A program made the translations under genes and the position numbers. From contig OZ026839.1 of assembly GCA_964023205.1 (NCBI GenBank), positions 13,608,386-13,672,385 on the forward strand: a stretch of DNA of 64,000 nt, given 5' to 3'. The notes beneath the pieces were generated by a model that was not told the DNA's origin, made no database searches, and was given only the letters and a program-made list of their open reading frames with translations. The DNA comes from Lutraria lutraria (taxonomy: Eukaryota; Mollusca; Bivalvia; Venerida; Mactridae). This document shows, piece by piece, positions 35,784-47,800 of the stretch (the stretch's first letter is position 1; the number at the start of each line of letters is the position of its first letter).

Positions 35784-38700
35784 ATGCCTTCACTACACAT
35801 GCTTGGTCATATGGTTGCCATGGCAGTGATAGCAACCTTAGTGAAGCAGATTATGGAACTCAATGTTGAGGTTAGTGTAAATGCAACCATAAAAATGTAA
35901 CTTTTCTCAATGTTTAATTGGAAGTAACTTTTCCTTTACAGAAACCTCTCTAATTCACTTACATTCACTTCACATTCACTTACATTCACTTCATATTCAC
36001 TTACATTCACTTCATATTCACTTACATTCACTTCACATTCACTTACATTCACTTCACATTCACTTACATTCACTTCATATTCACTTACATTCACTTCACA
36101 TTCACTTACATTCACTTCATATTCACTTACATTCACTTCATATTCACTTACATTCACTTCACATTCACTTACATTCACTTCATATTCACTTACATTCACT
36201 TCACATTCACTTCACATTCACTTCATATTCACTTACATTCACTTACATTCACTTCACATTCACTTACATTCACTTCACATTCACTTACATTCACTTCACA
36301 TTCACTTCATATTCACTTACATTCACTTCACATTCACTTACATTCACTTCATATTCACTTACATTCACTTCATATTCACTTACATTCACTTCACATTCAC
36401 TTACATTCACTTCATATTCACTTACATTCACTTCACATTCACTTACATTCACTTCATATTCACTTACATTCACTTCATATTCACTTACATTCACTTCACA
36501 TTCACTTACATTCACTTCACATTCACTTACATTCACTTCACATTCACTTACATTCACTTCACATTCACTTCATATTCACTTACATTCACTTCACATTCAC
36601 TTACATTCACTTCATATTCACTTACATTCACTTCACATTCACTTACATTCACTTCATATTCACTTACATTCACTTCATATTCACTTACATTCACTTCACA
36701 TTCATGAATTCACTGTATCTCCTTCATACTCTTTGCTGTAACAATATGTTGGTTATTGCTTAATTAAGTCTTATGAAAATGAATTGAGTGGGACGCAGAT
36801 TAACAGTGAAAGGGGGGGTTTGTATGTAGCACAATATATCCACATGCATATAACATAATAAATTCAAGGATCTGGTAATTAAAAAATACCTCAATAGATA
36901 AAGATCTGACTGGTATGACTTTGTCTGTTTAATTTTACTCTCACAAACGAAGTTTGAGAGGGGGAATATATTGGGAGACGATTGGCCATTGGTTGGTCGG
37001 TCTGTTCGCATACAATATCACAAGTATATGGAGCGAACTACTTCCACATTCCTTAAGCAATTGCAATGAAACTTGAAGTACAGATGTGCGATTCACAATT
37101 TCCATGCCCAGTGATTCACACATTCCAGAGTTATGTGCCCTTGAACTGAGCCATATAGTGTTCTATCGCATTCTTAGTGTCAAAGTGGCGGCGGGGGTAT
37201 TATTCACTTCTATGACGAAGCTCTAGTTTTTTTATCGCTGACTATGCCTATGTATAACGATTAATGGTATTGTATTGTCAAAGGGAAATTAGAAGTGTAG
37301 TAATTGATGAAAGTAACTTTGTTTCCCAGTAAAATTATTTTGAAGATATCAAATACTGTGAAATCATTTATTTTCGTTGGGGATTTAATTTCGTGGATTT
37401 CGTGGGTCGACTCATCCACGAAATTAAATCCCCATGAATTAAATGCGGAGATAAGGCATTTCTTTTCAAAAATCAAAGTCCACGAATTTATGTCACCACG
37501 AAATAGCCAATTTAGTAAAAACCACGAAAATTGAACCCAACGAAAATTAATGATTCCACAGTATGGCAAGCTTCCTCATGCAGTTTACTTTGTCATGGAA
37601 TAGTGCAAGCATAAAAAAACAATGATGAGGGTGCTACATGTATTATTGATGAATGCCTACCATCCTGATAGAGTCAGGGTGAAGCTTATTGATTGTTGCA
37701 AGTAATCCAAGCATAGTGGATGCTTTAAATTTTGCTCTATTTCAGGTGAACAAACTAAAATATCAAATTGAAGAATTGAAATCTACTCCTGGATGTGTTA
37801 AGAAGAACAAAGCAGATGATAAAAGTGATGAGCAGGACTCTATTTCAAACTCGGACAGTCCTGATGAATCAAAGATTGATTGCTCTAACTGTGAACCTGA
37901 AAGTAATTCTGGCTCTAAAACTAAATCAATAAAAATCAAGGAGACTATCGTTGGCTCACAGGATGAAGAAGTTCGTTCCACATACACATCTGTTTGGTGC
38001 CATGAAGGTGCTAATCAAGTTTGCCAATTTGAAAATCTTTGCTATAATTCTGCAGTAGAAGAATTTGTGATGTTCAGAAATGAATTAAGCACTGTTGAAA
38101 ATGTCAATTTTGTTGATGGGTCAGTAACTATTGATTTGTCGGCAGTGAAAGACCACAATGCACTTCAGGTAACGATAAGCAGTCTCCCAAGTGAAGTATT
38201 TTCAAATTTTAAGGTGAAATGGGTGAATGATATAACTTTAGGTTTTACACCATTTCTTCCTGACAATCTGATGCACATGTTCCATGATGATCTCATTCCA
38301 TTGTACCATACCCTGAAGCTGATGAATGTGGGAAATAGACACTTACCAAGATACGACAGGTATAATGTTCAGTTGTTTTTATTCATGAAAGATAATTTAC
38401 TTGATTCAGAAATTGAACAATTTTATTCTGTTTTCTCAAAATTTCGTATTAAATCAAAGATTGATTTTGATTTTCCTGATGGAGTAATTTGTTTTTCTCA
38501 CATATATCTTGGACTACTAAAAACTACTACATGGTATGACTATGGATTCACCAAGCCTCAGGGACCTTTGAATGATTCCAGAGCAAACTCATGGCATGTT
38601 CAAAGTGCTGCGAATTACATCAGGGACCGAATACCACTGACGCCTTCAGATAATTTGAATACTCAAGAATATGTTGTGCTATTTTCAAGGAAAGAAAATC

Positions 38701-39581
38701 GGAAAATTCTGAATGAGATGGAATTAACTCTGGAACTAATTAAGGTGTTAGGACTTAAAGTTGTGAAGCTTGATTATGATAACTATTCATTATTAGATCT
38801 TATTCAGTATGTAAGTAATTCTCGGGGTATTATTGCAATGCATGGCTCATTGTTAATTCTAAGTATATTTTTAAAACCTGGTTCTTTTGTGTTTGAATTA
38901 TTTCCTTATGCTGTTGACCCTATGAACTACACTCCATATAAAACACTAACTGAGTTAACTGGCATGCAATTGGTTTATAAGTCCTGGTCCAATCAGATTC
39001 TAGCTAATTCTGTCGGACATCCTGATTGGCCGGCTGATCTTGGTGGGCTGAGTCAACTTGATGAACAACAAAGGGAGTTAATTATAACACAGACGATGGT
39101 TCCCCAGCATCTGTGTTGCAATGATCCATCATGGTTATATCATATCTATCAGGACACTATTGTTGATTCTGAACAGGTAGCTTCACTTGTCAACCTTGCC
39201 ATGTCTAAGCTACCCGATGAAGCCCCGCCCTTAGATAAGGCGGTTACATCTAAGGTTCCTCCTTCGAAAGTTAGAAACGTATCATGTGTTTTTATGACGG
39301 AATTCTCAGGAAATAAGGACAAACTTGGAAGTGTTTCAATGAAAATTAATTGGGACGTACCTTGGACCATGAACTATGTGGATGCCAAAAATATTTTTTA
39401 TGAAATTTTACTTCAGCCTAATAATGGTCAACATGACACTATATTGTTGCACAAATCAAGTATCAATAGTTTTATCATTGATGATTATAACTTAGGTAAT
39501 TGTTTTATTTGGGTCAGGGCTATAACTGAAGGGAACATGTCAGGTCCATACAGTGATGGTAGTTTGTGTGTAAATTTGTGA
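35784..39581 (+). CDS. POMGNT2: Protein O-linked-mannose beta-1,4-N-acetylglucosaminyltransferase 2
   Basis: POMGNT2 is an ER type II membrane enzyme of the EOGT/GT61 group that adds beta-1,4-GlcNAc to O-mannose on alpha-dystroglycan-type proteins. Exons 35784-35870 and 37746-39581 join in phase 0 and give 640 aa (human is about 580). The small exon encodes a short cytosolic end and a membrane anchor (HMLGHMVAMAVIATLV). Next comes a coiled, acidic Ser/Asp-rich stalk, longer than in vertebrates, then the GT61 domain with CQFENLCYN, DNLMHMFHDDLIPLYHTLK, ICFSHIYLGLLKTTTWYDYG, KPQGP, VVLFSRKENRKILNE, AMHGSLL, FELFPYAVDPMNYTPYKTL and PQHLCCNDPSWLYHIYQDT, and a C-terminal fibronectin type III domain (SMKINWDVPWTMNYVDAKNI). 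The first exon begins at 35762 after an acceptor, implying an upstream non-coding exon. AATAAA lies just past the stop at 39586. Confidence 0.93.
35955..36704. repeat. 21-bp minisatellite in the POMGNT2 intron
   Basis: About 35 units of the form ttcacttaca plus ttcacttca(t/c)a, with a few shortened units near 36200-36300 and 36560. Because 21 is a multiple of three, the minus strand shows open frames encoding repeated NVSEYEV/NVSECEV, which are taken as spurious. Confidence 0.92.
36945..37228 (-). repeat. Dispersed repeat ('agagctttgtcacagaagtg' family), reverse copy
   Basis: On the minus strand this begins 'agagcttcgtcatagaagtg' and ends 'ccccctctcaaacttcgttt', matching the forward copy at 15068-15452, including 'cataactctggaatgtgt'. 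It lies in the POMGNT2 intron. Confidence 0.75.
37356..37561. mobile_element. TA-flanked MITE upstream of the large POMGNT2 exon
   Basis: Ends 'ctgtgaaatcatttattttc' and 'gaaaattaatgattccacag' are inverted and bounded by TA. The interior has a strong palindrome of 'ggggatttaatttcgtgga' with its inverse. 206 bp. Confidence 0.85.
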
Positions 39582-40013
39582 TATGAATAAATTAATTAAT
39601 TCTTAAACATTATCTTTGTTTCATGACTTTTATATTAGGCCACATTTATATATTCTTTGTTTGCTGTTCCCATTTTAACCTGTTGGAAGTGCTGAGATTA
39701 CATATTTATCTCAATATTCTCAGCACTGTCAGGCATTTATAGGGCTACATTAATGCAAGAAATTGGTTCTTTATTGACCCAGATTTATTTGACAACTTTG
39801 ATATCAGTATAAATGTAGAGACAGGAAACCTTGTAAAAAATGTAACTTTATGGTATTTTGCTATTAATGATTTGCTGTTTTCCATTCTAGTTCCATGTAA
39901 CTACATGTATCATAAAATTGAACACTAAATACCATAGAGTACAGCCTGAGTAAGTTGTTAAGTATGAATAGAGACAATGTTTTTGTACACTTTGGCAATT
40001 AACTGTTAAACAA
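39582..40013. other. 3' flank of POMGNT2
   Basis: Contains AATAAA at 39586 and a small hairpin near 39690-39728 (agtgctgaga ... tctcagcact). No other feature was recognised. Confidence 0.4.
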
Positions 40014-40195
40014 ACATTAATTAATGTAATATACACCCACTAAAACTCTAAATAAAGTTAGCACAGCAAAAAAGTCCATAAATTAATTCTTCTCTTGCCT
40101 TAAAACATTTATTGATGTAATATACAGCCACTAAAACTCTAAATAAAGTTAGCACAGCAAAAAAGTCCATAAATTAATTCTTCTCTTGCCTTAAA
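40014..40195. repeat. Two-copy tandem duplication, 91-bp period
   Basis: The unit containing 'actaaaactctaaataaagt' and 'ccataaattaattcttctct' occurs twice with very few differences, so the duplication is recent. Confidence 0.88.
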
Positions 40196-40213
40196 TTAGA
40201 GGGCTTTGGTCAT

Positions 40214-40455
40214 AGGGGGCTAGCACATTGAACAGATGGTGTATAATAGTGTTATAGGCCCAAAAATGGCCGACTGGACCAAAAACATATATACAACCTC
40301 TCCAAAGCAACATCCTTTGTCAGAGTTGCAAAATTATGTTGTTGTTGATGGGAGGTTGTTGCTCAACAGAGGGCCACTTTAAAGAGGTTGTACTGAATTC
40401 ATATTTTAGGCCTAAAACACTATTATACACAATCGCTTCAACATGCTAGCCCCCC
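40214..40455. mobile_element. Palindromic element carrying a nested MITE
   Basis: 'gggggctagcacattgaa' through 'gtgtataatagtgttatagg' (40214-40260) is inverted at 40407-40455 over about 46 bp with few mismatches. Between the arms sits a copy of the CAGTRCAACCTCT MITE (40290-40395). Confidence 0.75.
40290..40395. mobile_element. MITE, 'CAGTRCAACCTCT' family, nested short copy
   Basis: Left end 'caacctctccaaagcaac' (first bases lost), right end 'aaagaggttgtactg'. It interrupts the palindromic element around it. Confidence 0.7.
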
Positions 40456-40805
40456 AATGGATTTTTCACATGCATCCTTTACTGTGAATACAAATAAATC
40501 TGAAACATCCTTATTTCTCCGACTACTGGTGACTTTTTGAGAGCTTATTTCTTGATAAGGTCTTACCATTGAAAATGACGGGTAATTTTTAAAAAAAAAT
40601 AGACAATATTCTTTATAAAATCCTTTTAATATCATTACATAAATCATTTTAACAAAGTCATATCATTTCAACAATCAAAGTCAAGCATGAAAATTATCAT
40701 CTTATAGAAATGTTCACATAATAAAACATCAATAGAAATGTGTAAAACTTATTAAATTAATTAAAAAACTTAAGGAATTAAATGGTTATGTAACATATAA
40801 ATCTT

Positions 40806-40912
40806 AAAACTAAGACCTGTCTCACAATGCTAGCCTCTGATTGGTTGATTAATAACACAAACTCAAAATTGACCAATAAGATGGCAGCATTCTAAGACTG
40901 GTTCTTAAACTA
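40806..40912. repeat. Palindromic CCAAT-bearing repeat, representative copy
   Basis: The arms 'taagacctgtctcacaatgc' and 'gcattctaagactggttctt' are inverted and enclose 'ctgattggtt' and 'gaccaat'. Related sequences with one gattgg and one ccaat are seen near 18970-19045, 21750-21830, 43275-43378, 44510-44600 and 47060-47165. Confidence 0.55.
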
Positions 40913-42214
40913 GCATATATCTGCATCTTACTATATACCAGTATTCTTAATCTTAGGCCTTAAACAATTGTAATGAACTGGGTTTTTTTTTCTAATATTA
41001 GTAGTATTTAAACTTTAAAAAAATAAGCCTCGACATTACAAGATACTTCACTTAAGATGATAAGAACTGCATAGATAAACTTAACTAGAATACAAAACAA
41101 AATCTAACTGTACTAACACTAGGACCAAAAATAGTTTTTGCATAATTCTGTTGGAGATATTTAATAATTGACTAGTAATATCTTGAATTCATGCAGTGAT
41201 TAACACTTTTCTTATATACATTAACAAAACAGAGACTCATAGGGAAGACTGGACATGCCTAACTAGCTGTGTCACCTCTTTAGATAAAGTTGTTACTTAT
41301 ACTTAATGAGATTTGAGAAAAACGGTACCAGTTTATACGCAACGGATTTGACATGCTATGCTACCTGTGCATGTTAATAAAATTCTCTATTTATCATTCT
41401 TGATAAATGCTTTATTGCTTTAAAATGTTATATAGGCCATATGAAAATGAACTAAGACTTAACAAATTAATTAAATTGGTGTAATAAGTTTTTGTGAAAG
41501 GAAGCTCAGTGCCCAAAATCAAATAATTAACAAACTCTACTCTCGGCAATAAAAAAATCTAGCCTTCGAAATCTAAATTTATCTAAGTGTTTGACTCTAG
41601 TAATGTAGGTTTGTAAAATGGATTATGGTGTTTTGAAAAATAATTTGAGATTTGAAAGTGAATCTTTAATTTTTAGTAATCAAACATTACGAGTACTGAG
41701 TGTTGCACTCAAACGATTTTTTTCTCAAACATCTCAATTTGAAATTAATTGGACCAAACAGCTAGAATATATTGAATTTATTTTTTAAAGTCCCATAAGC
41801 TTATAAATGTATTGGTCTTAATAGGTTCTGCTTGTTCTATAACAGAGGAATCTGGTGTGTTTTCCTCTCGTGCATACTTTAAGCAAGAAAAAATGTTTCC
41901 GAAACCACTTTCATATTTTTTTCAATATCATTGAAATAAATACTATTTATAGAACACCTGTGTTTTCCCCGCAGTCATGCTATGCACACGTAGTAAAGTG
42001 ACGTCACACGCTCTACATATTTCAAGTTTACAAAAGCAAACGTCACAGTGAAATGAGTGTTTTCAGATGAAAAAGGGCTTGTTTCGTCGGTAATAATTAT
42101 CTTGGGATGATATCAGCAATTAAATGTTTTTGCATATATTTTTCTACAGCAAAAAGCTAATGGGGCTTTAACTTATCAATCTTAAGTCTTCACACTCAAC
42201 CTCACAATTAGATT
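40913..42214. other. Intergenic sequence, no gene seen
   Basis: AT-rich spacer between POMGNT2 and the adenylate cyclase gene, without recognised exons or repeat ends. Confidence 0.35.
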
Positions 42215-42985
42215 TAAAAACTGAGGTTTGGATACTGACATTTGAGTGCAGGGATTTTAGTGCTGATGTTTTGAGTGCAGAGATTTAAGTGTTGATGTTT
42301 GAGAACTGGGATTTAAGTGCTGATGTTTGAGTGCAGAGTGATTTAAGTGTTGATGATTGAATGCAGAGTGATTTAAGTGTTGATGTTTGAATGCAGAGTG
42401 ATTTAAGTGTTGATGTTTGAGAACTGGGATTTATGAGCTGATGTTTGAGAACTGGGATTTAAGTGTTGATGTTTGAGTGCAGAGATTTTAGAGATGATAT
42501 TTGAGTGTAGATATACAAGTGTTGTTGATTGAGTGTAGATATTTAAGCATTGAGTGCAGAGATTTAAGTGTTGATGTTTGAGTGCAGCAATTTTAGTGAC
42601 GATGACTGAGAGTAGATATCTAAGTGCTGATGTTTGAGAACTGGGTTTAAGTGTTGATGTTTGAGTGCAGAGTGATTTAAGTGTTGATGTTTGAGAACTG
42701 GGATTTATGAGCTGATGTTTGAGTACAGAGATCTTAGTGATGATATTTGAGTGTAGATATTTAAATGTTGAGTGCAGAGATTTAAGTGTTGATGTTTGAG
42801 TGTAGAGATTTAAGTGTTGATGTTTGAGTGCAGAGATTTAAGTGTTGATGTTTAAATGCAGATATTTAAGTGATGATATTTGCGTGTAGATGTTTAAGTG
42901 TTGTTGATTGAGTGTAGTTACTGAAGTGTTGAAATTTAAGTGCTGATATTTGAGTGCGCTGATCTGAGTGCTGATGTTTGAATAT
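42215..42985. repeat. Degenerate minisatellite, units about 26-30 bp
   Basis: Phrases 'gatttaagtgttgatgtttg' and 'agtgcagagatttaagtg' recur some 25 times with many indels. No reading frame runs through it. Confidence 0.85.
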
Positions 42986-44877
42986 TCGTCATGGTTACTG
43001 GTTGTACTGTCTGATAAGCCAATGAAAAATGTCACATTTTCTAGGTAAAGTTTATATGGACTGATAAAATATGAGAATGTCAGATGGAAGTAGTCAACCA
43101 TTTTTATTTTGGCTTGACATAAGAAATCAAGTATGGAAAGAAAGCAATGAGATATAAATATGAAACATAACAAATTACACAGTTAAACTTAACTAACATG
43201 ACTAGACAAACATACATAATATAATATTTCGAACCTTAGGTGTTTGTATGATGTAATAAATATTTGTGTGGAAACCAGTTTAAAATACAAGCACCTGATT
43301 GGATGTTTCTGAGAGAAATTGTGAAACTGACCAATGATATGGCTTTATTTTAAGACTGGTCTCCAGACACAGTTTTGTAATCAATGGTTGATTGCTACAC
43401 TGGTAAGTATGCCACCTTTTCATTTACACCAATCCAATGTATGGTAAGCTGGTAGCTGATTGAAATTTGATTTACTGAATGTAATATACTCACCTAGCAA
43501 CTAGTTTATGGCCACCTCTGTATAATGACTATACAGTCATAAGAACGGCCCGAGGTTATAAAACTTGAGAACAGTCTCCGATCTCTAATCTTCATTCTGT
43601 TCTCAAAGAATTATGGTTGAAAAGATGGAGCTGACTAGTGTTTAAATATATGTTCAGATCATTTATGCAGATGGACTTGTGTATTAATAATATCATTACT
43701 GTTTGATCATAATAGACCTAGAACATTTGAAAGACAATTTATGAGACTTAGGCTCATTTATAACCTTGGGGCCCTAGGTGTTCTGTATTTCCTTCACATT
43801 TCATATTGATAATCTCAATAGTAAGACCCTTTTTAATCCTTAATCTGGTCTCAATATTGGTGTTCTGCCATACATTGATTATGAAATGGCAAAGTTAATT
43901 AGTTAAAAAGTATAAATATCAATAAAAATGTTTATCAAAGCATTTGACTAGCATGTACACATTTAAAAAGTATAAAACAGGATATCATCATTCAAAAACA
44001 CAAAATGTTTTAAATATGATGTTTTCAACAACTTGACCAGCAAGTTAGTGACATGTACACATATGATCCTTTCTCAGGTCTATGTGAATGCATTTGAAAC
44101 AGTCACCCTCGTGGAAATATGTATAAAACAATGAATAAATATTTTTTAAAATGGTATAAAAATTCACCTCTGCAGGGAAATTGGACCAATTTTGAGCACA
44201 GCTCAAACGAAGTAATCATTCTGCCGAGGGAGACCTTTTGATTAAAAATTCAATATTTGATAAAATTCTTCCTAATTGCATATCAATTCATCTTTGCATA
44301 AAAATCTAAAATTGTACCATTTTGCTAAGATTAAGCATTGCATATAAAAAGAAATTCTTACACAAATCTAATTGTAAAGAAACATTTTTTACAGTAAAAA
44401 ATAAATTATTTTGTAACAAATAACTTAATAAAACAATGTTTGAAACATGTTTAGTAAAAACTAATTTACAATCATACATCCAGGCTCATTGTTATAAAAA
44501 TTAAGTTTGGTACCCGATCTCAGGACACTGCCTTGACATTGGTCAATTTTAAATCAGCATTATAAAATCCAACCAATCAGACACTTCAGTTTTTGTGAAT
44601 GAATTGAATGCAGTCATTCCATTGGACAAATTTCATATTGTACATAGAACCAACCAATCATAAATTTTGGTGGTGAGATGGGTCTACAAACTCAAATTTA
44701 CAACCTCCGACTCAGTATACAAAAAAAAAAAGATTTTAATAATTCTATTTCCTTTAGGTACCTCAATATTCACTATTTGTATCAATGTTATTTTTCATTT
44801 GTGCACTGTATTCTAGCTTTTTAACTTTGTGTCGAGTTCAAGTCAGATAATCTGTACAAAGAGAACAATCCCATTTT
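42986..44877. other. 3' flank of the adenylate cyclase gene, no other gene seen
   Basis: Contains two copies of the CCAAT-bearing palindromic repeat (about 43275 and 44510). A clear polyadenylation signal close to the stop was not found. Confidence 0.35.
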
Positions 44878-47800
44878 TCATCTGTCTACAGGTTCAGATA
44901 AATTATCACCGTCTGTACTGAAATTTTCATTAGTTTCTCCATGATAATCACCAACATGAATTTCAACATTTTCAGACTCTGATTTAGACTTACTACTAGT
45001 CTGTCTATCTGTGTCTCCACATAAATCATTAAGTTTTACTTCTTCCTCGTTATTATCATCCACAGTGAAGGCTTCATTAACTTTACCCAAGTCATCCTTG
45101 ATGCTATTAGTCTCTATATTTTCTCTGTCTAATGTTTCTGTCTTATCTATGTTGTTATGTTCATCAGCACTTAATGTATCGCACTTTAGCTCATTAATAC
45201 TATCTACATTATCCAATTTATCACAGTTGTTATGCTTTTCAATATCCCCTGCTGAATCTGCTTCACATGCATTAGTTACAGTACTTGTATCATTAAGAAC
45301 AATTTCCTTCAGATCAACTTCTTGTATTGTTTCCTTATCACAATCATCTACCCTTACACTTTCATTGTGTTCATTCAACTCTGATTCATCAACTCCATCA
45401 AAATCAATTACAATGCCTAAATTCATTTCATCAAGTTTGTTGACTGATTCTACAGATTCCATATCTTCATCATTGCCACTATCATCATCTACAAAGTCTT
45501 CATCCTCTTCACATATACTTTGTGCACAGAGTTTTAAACTTTCTTTTGAACCAAACACAGATTTATAATGCACCTGATTAGTTTGTTCATAAAGTCCTTT
45601 CTCTACAAATATAATACCTCTCTGCTTGTTCACTGGGCTTCCCGGATCTTCCTCATTTAATTTAGATCCAATGTTTGCATTGTCATCAACTAAATGCTTA
45701 TCAGGCATTTCATTAACTATAATAATGGTTTCTTTATTTGATTTCTCATTTTCCTGTGTCAAATCTGATAAATTATTAGCTCTACCAGTCCCATTCATCT
45801 TTGACAGAGATATATTAGGAGAATGGCTTGTATTATCAGCTCTCCCAGTGATGAAATAAGTTGTCATTGGGGCTTTACCCTTCACTTTTATCATACCTCG
45901 ATACTCCCACTTAAAATTCCTCTTCATTAAAATTTCTGCAGTTGGTTCTGGAACCTAACATAAAAAGAGAGATCTTTAAAAATACTGGATGAGCTATATT
46001 TTGTTTGTTTATTGTTTATATTAAGTTTTACGCCCCTTTTCAACAGTCAAAGTCGTATGAGGCGGACAGTTCACCTAATCATCTTTCCTGGGAAGAACCA
46101 GTACTAGACTTCCATTCTCTGTAAGCAACTGCCTACTTTCTCACATAAAGAGACATGGTTGGTAGCAGAGCTTGAACCCACGACCCTCTATCAGTGAGAG
46201 GCTACAGTGAATTGAAGTCAGCGACTTTAACCACTCAACCACGAAGGTGGGTCTTGGTGAGTTATATAAACAGTTTATTATCTTAAAAAGTCAAATTATG
46301 ACTAACTTCAGTGAAATCTTCAAAGCATACAGTTCATTGTAGCAGTATTGAAGTCTTTATCCTGGGGAAAAATTTAACTAAATTCCTGAAATTTTCTGTA
46401 AGTTAATACCGTAGTTAAACTGCACACGAGGAAGACTAAATGTTGTATTAAATTTGATATTAATTGACACGAAATTGCTAAGTAGAGATTGTAAAATGTA
46501 AAACTAGATGTCACATACATGTATACATTTACATTAAAAGCTCAAAGGGCCACAACTTTGCTACAAATACATGAATATACCAATAAGCTAAATTTAGAGC
46601 CTCCTTCAGACCTATTGTGAGCATTCAACAGTATTATCAATGTCCCATACAATATTTATGAAAATAGTCATTAGATGAAAGTTTACACAATCGCAAACCT
46701 GTATTCTTCCCTCTACTCCTGAACTTTCCATTCTACTAGAAACATTGACTGTATCTCCCCAAATATCATACTGAGGTTTCCTGGCTCCAATAACACCTGC
46801 CATAACCGGACCATGGTTGATCCCTAAAAAATCATGAAAAAAATCATCAATATACATGTGTATTTCAATCCTTGGAAGAAGTCCTTAGGTAATTTATATA
46901 CCATCAGTTGTAGAAACACATATCTAAATTTATCACATATTTATATCACATAAAATTTACTACTTTAAAAAAAATCATAAAAAAAGATTCATTGTAATTA
47001 TTACTTGATCTTAACACCAACAAACATCGAATAAAAACAATGAACAGTACAGTACATCAGTCTCAGCAAGATGCCTTGTGATTGGTTAATATTTTATGAC
47101 AAGGCCAACCAATCAGATGCCTATATTTAAGACATGCCTCCAAACTTAGGAAATCTTAAGACCATGGCTTAACTTACCAATCCTGAGATGAAACTGGTTA
47201 TAAGAATTATCATTGATGTCATCCAAAAATTTGATCATAGCAAAAGCAAAGTTTGTCATGGTAACAACATTCTGGTCCCCTTTCTCTGGATCCTGAAATA
47301 CATAGATAACCTGTCTTGATCATTTCCATATGATATGTCACTGTATTTAAACACTGTCTTAATTGGTCATGATTTGTAGTATGTTTTAATCATTTTCTTG
47401 CATCTATTTATCATCGCAATACCAATTACCTCTCATGATTAAACTGCGTTTTGTTTACACAAATTTTACTTCAGAATTGCTGTCCCTTGTTGATATTAAA
47501 GTTTTTCAAACAATGAAAGAATTGTCATTATTGGTTCCAAAATGATCAATTAAACAGGTATATCGGACATTTTTATCCATGCTGCATGTATTTAAGTTAA
47601 GGGTGAATTGCCATCACCCGATGATTCAAATTATTGAAAATTTGCTAAAAACGAACCAATAACTACTTAAAACCCAAACTTATCAAGACAATGTGCCCCA
47701 ATTAAAATCTATATAATGCTTCCATACTGAGACCTAGACATGTATGCCGTTATTAAACACATTCGGGTATTTAAGCATTAGCTGGGTATATGTGTTGTAA

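Noticed and set aside
35936..36557. Two minus-strand open frames of 87-88 aa with NVSEYEV repeats
   Set aside because: They arise because the 21-bp minisatellite unit is a multiple of three; there is no promoter or splice context and they interrupt where units are deleted.
37689..37745. Start of POMGNT2 at the ATG of the long open frame (37689)
   Set aside because: A splice acceptor (ctatttcag) ends at 37745 and the exon 35784-35870 joins in phase while supplying the membrane anchor, so the upstream bases are intron.
39690..39728. Possible microRNA hairpin after POMGNT2
   Set aside because: The stem is only about 10-11 bp, too short for a microRNA precursor.
45011..45568. 185-aa plus-strand open frame, Ser/Leu-rich
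   Set aside because: It is the antisense shadow of the acidic adenylate cyclase tail, whose frame is supported by splicing and domain continuity.
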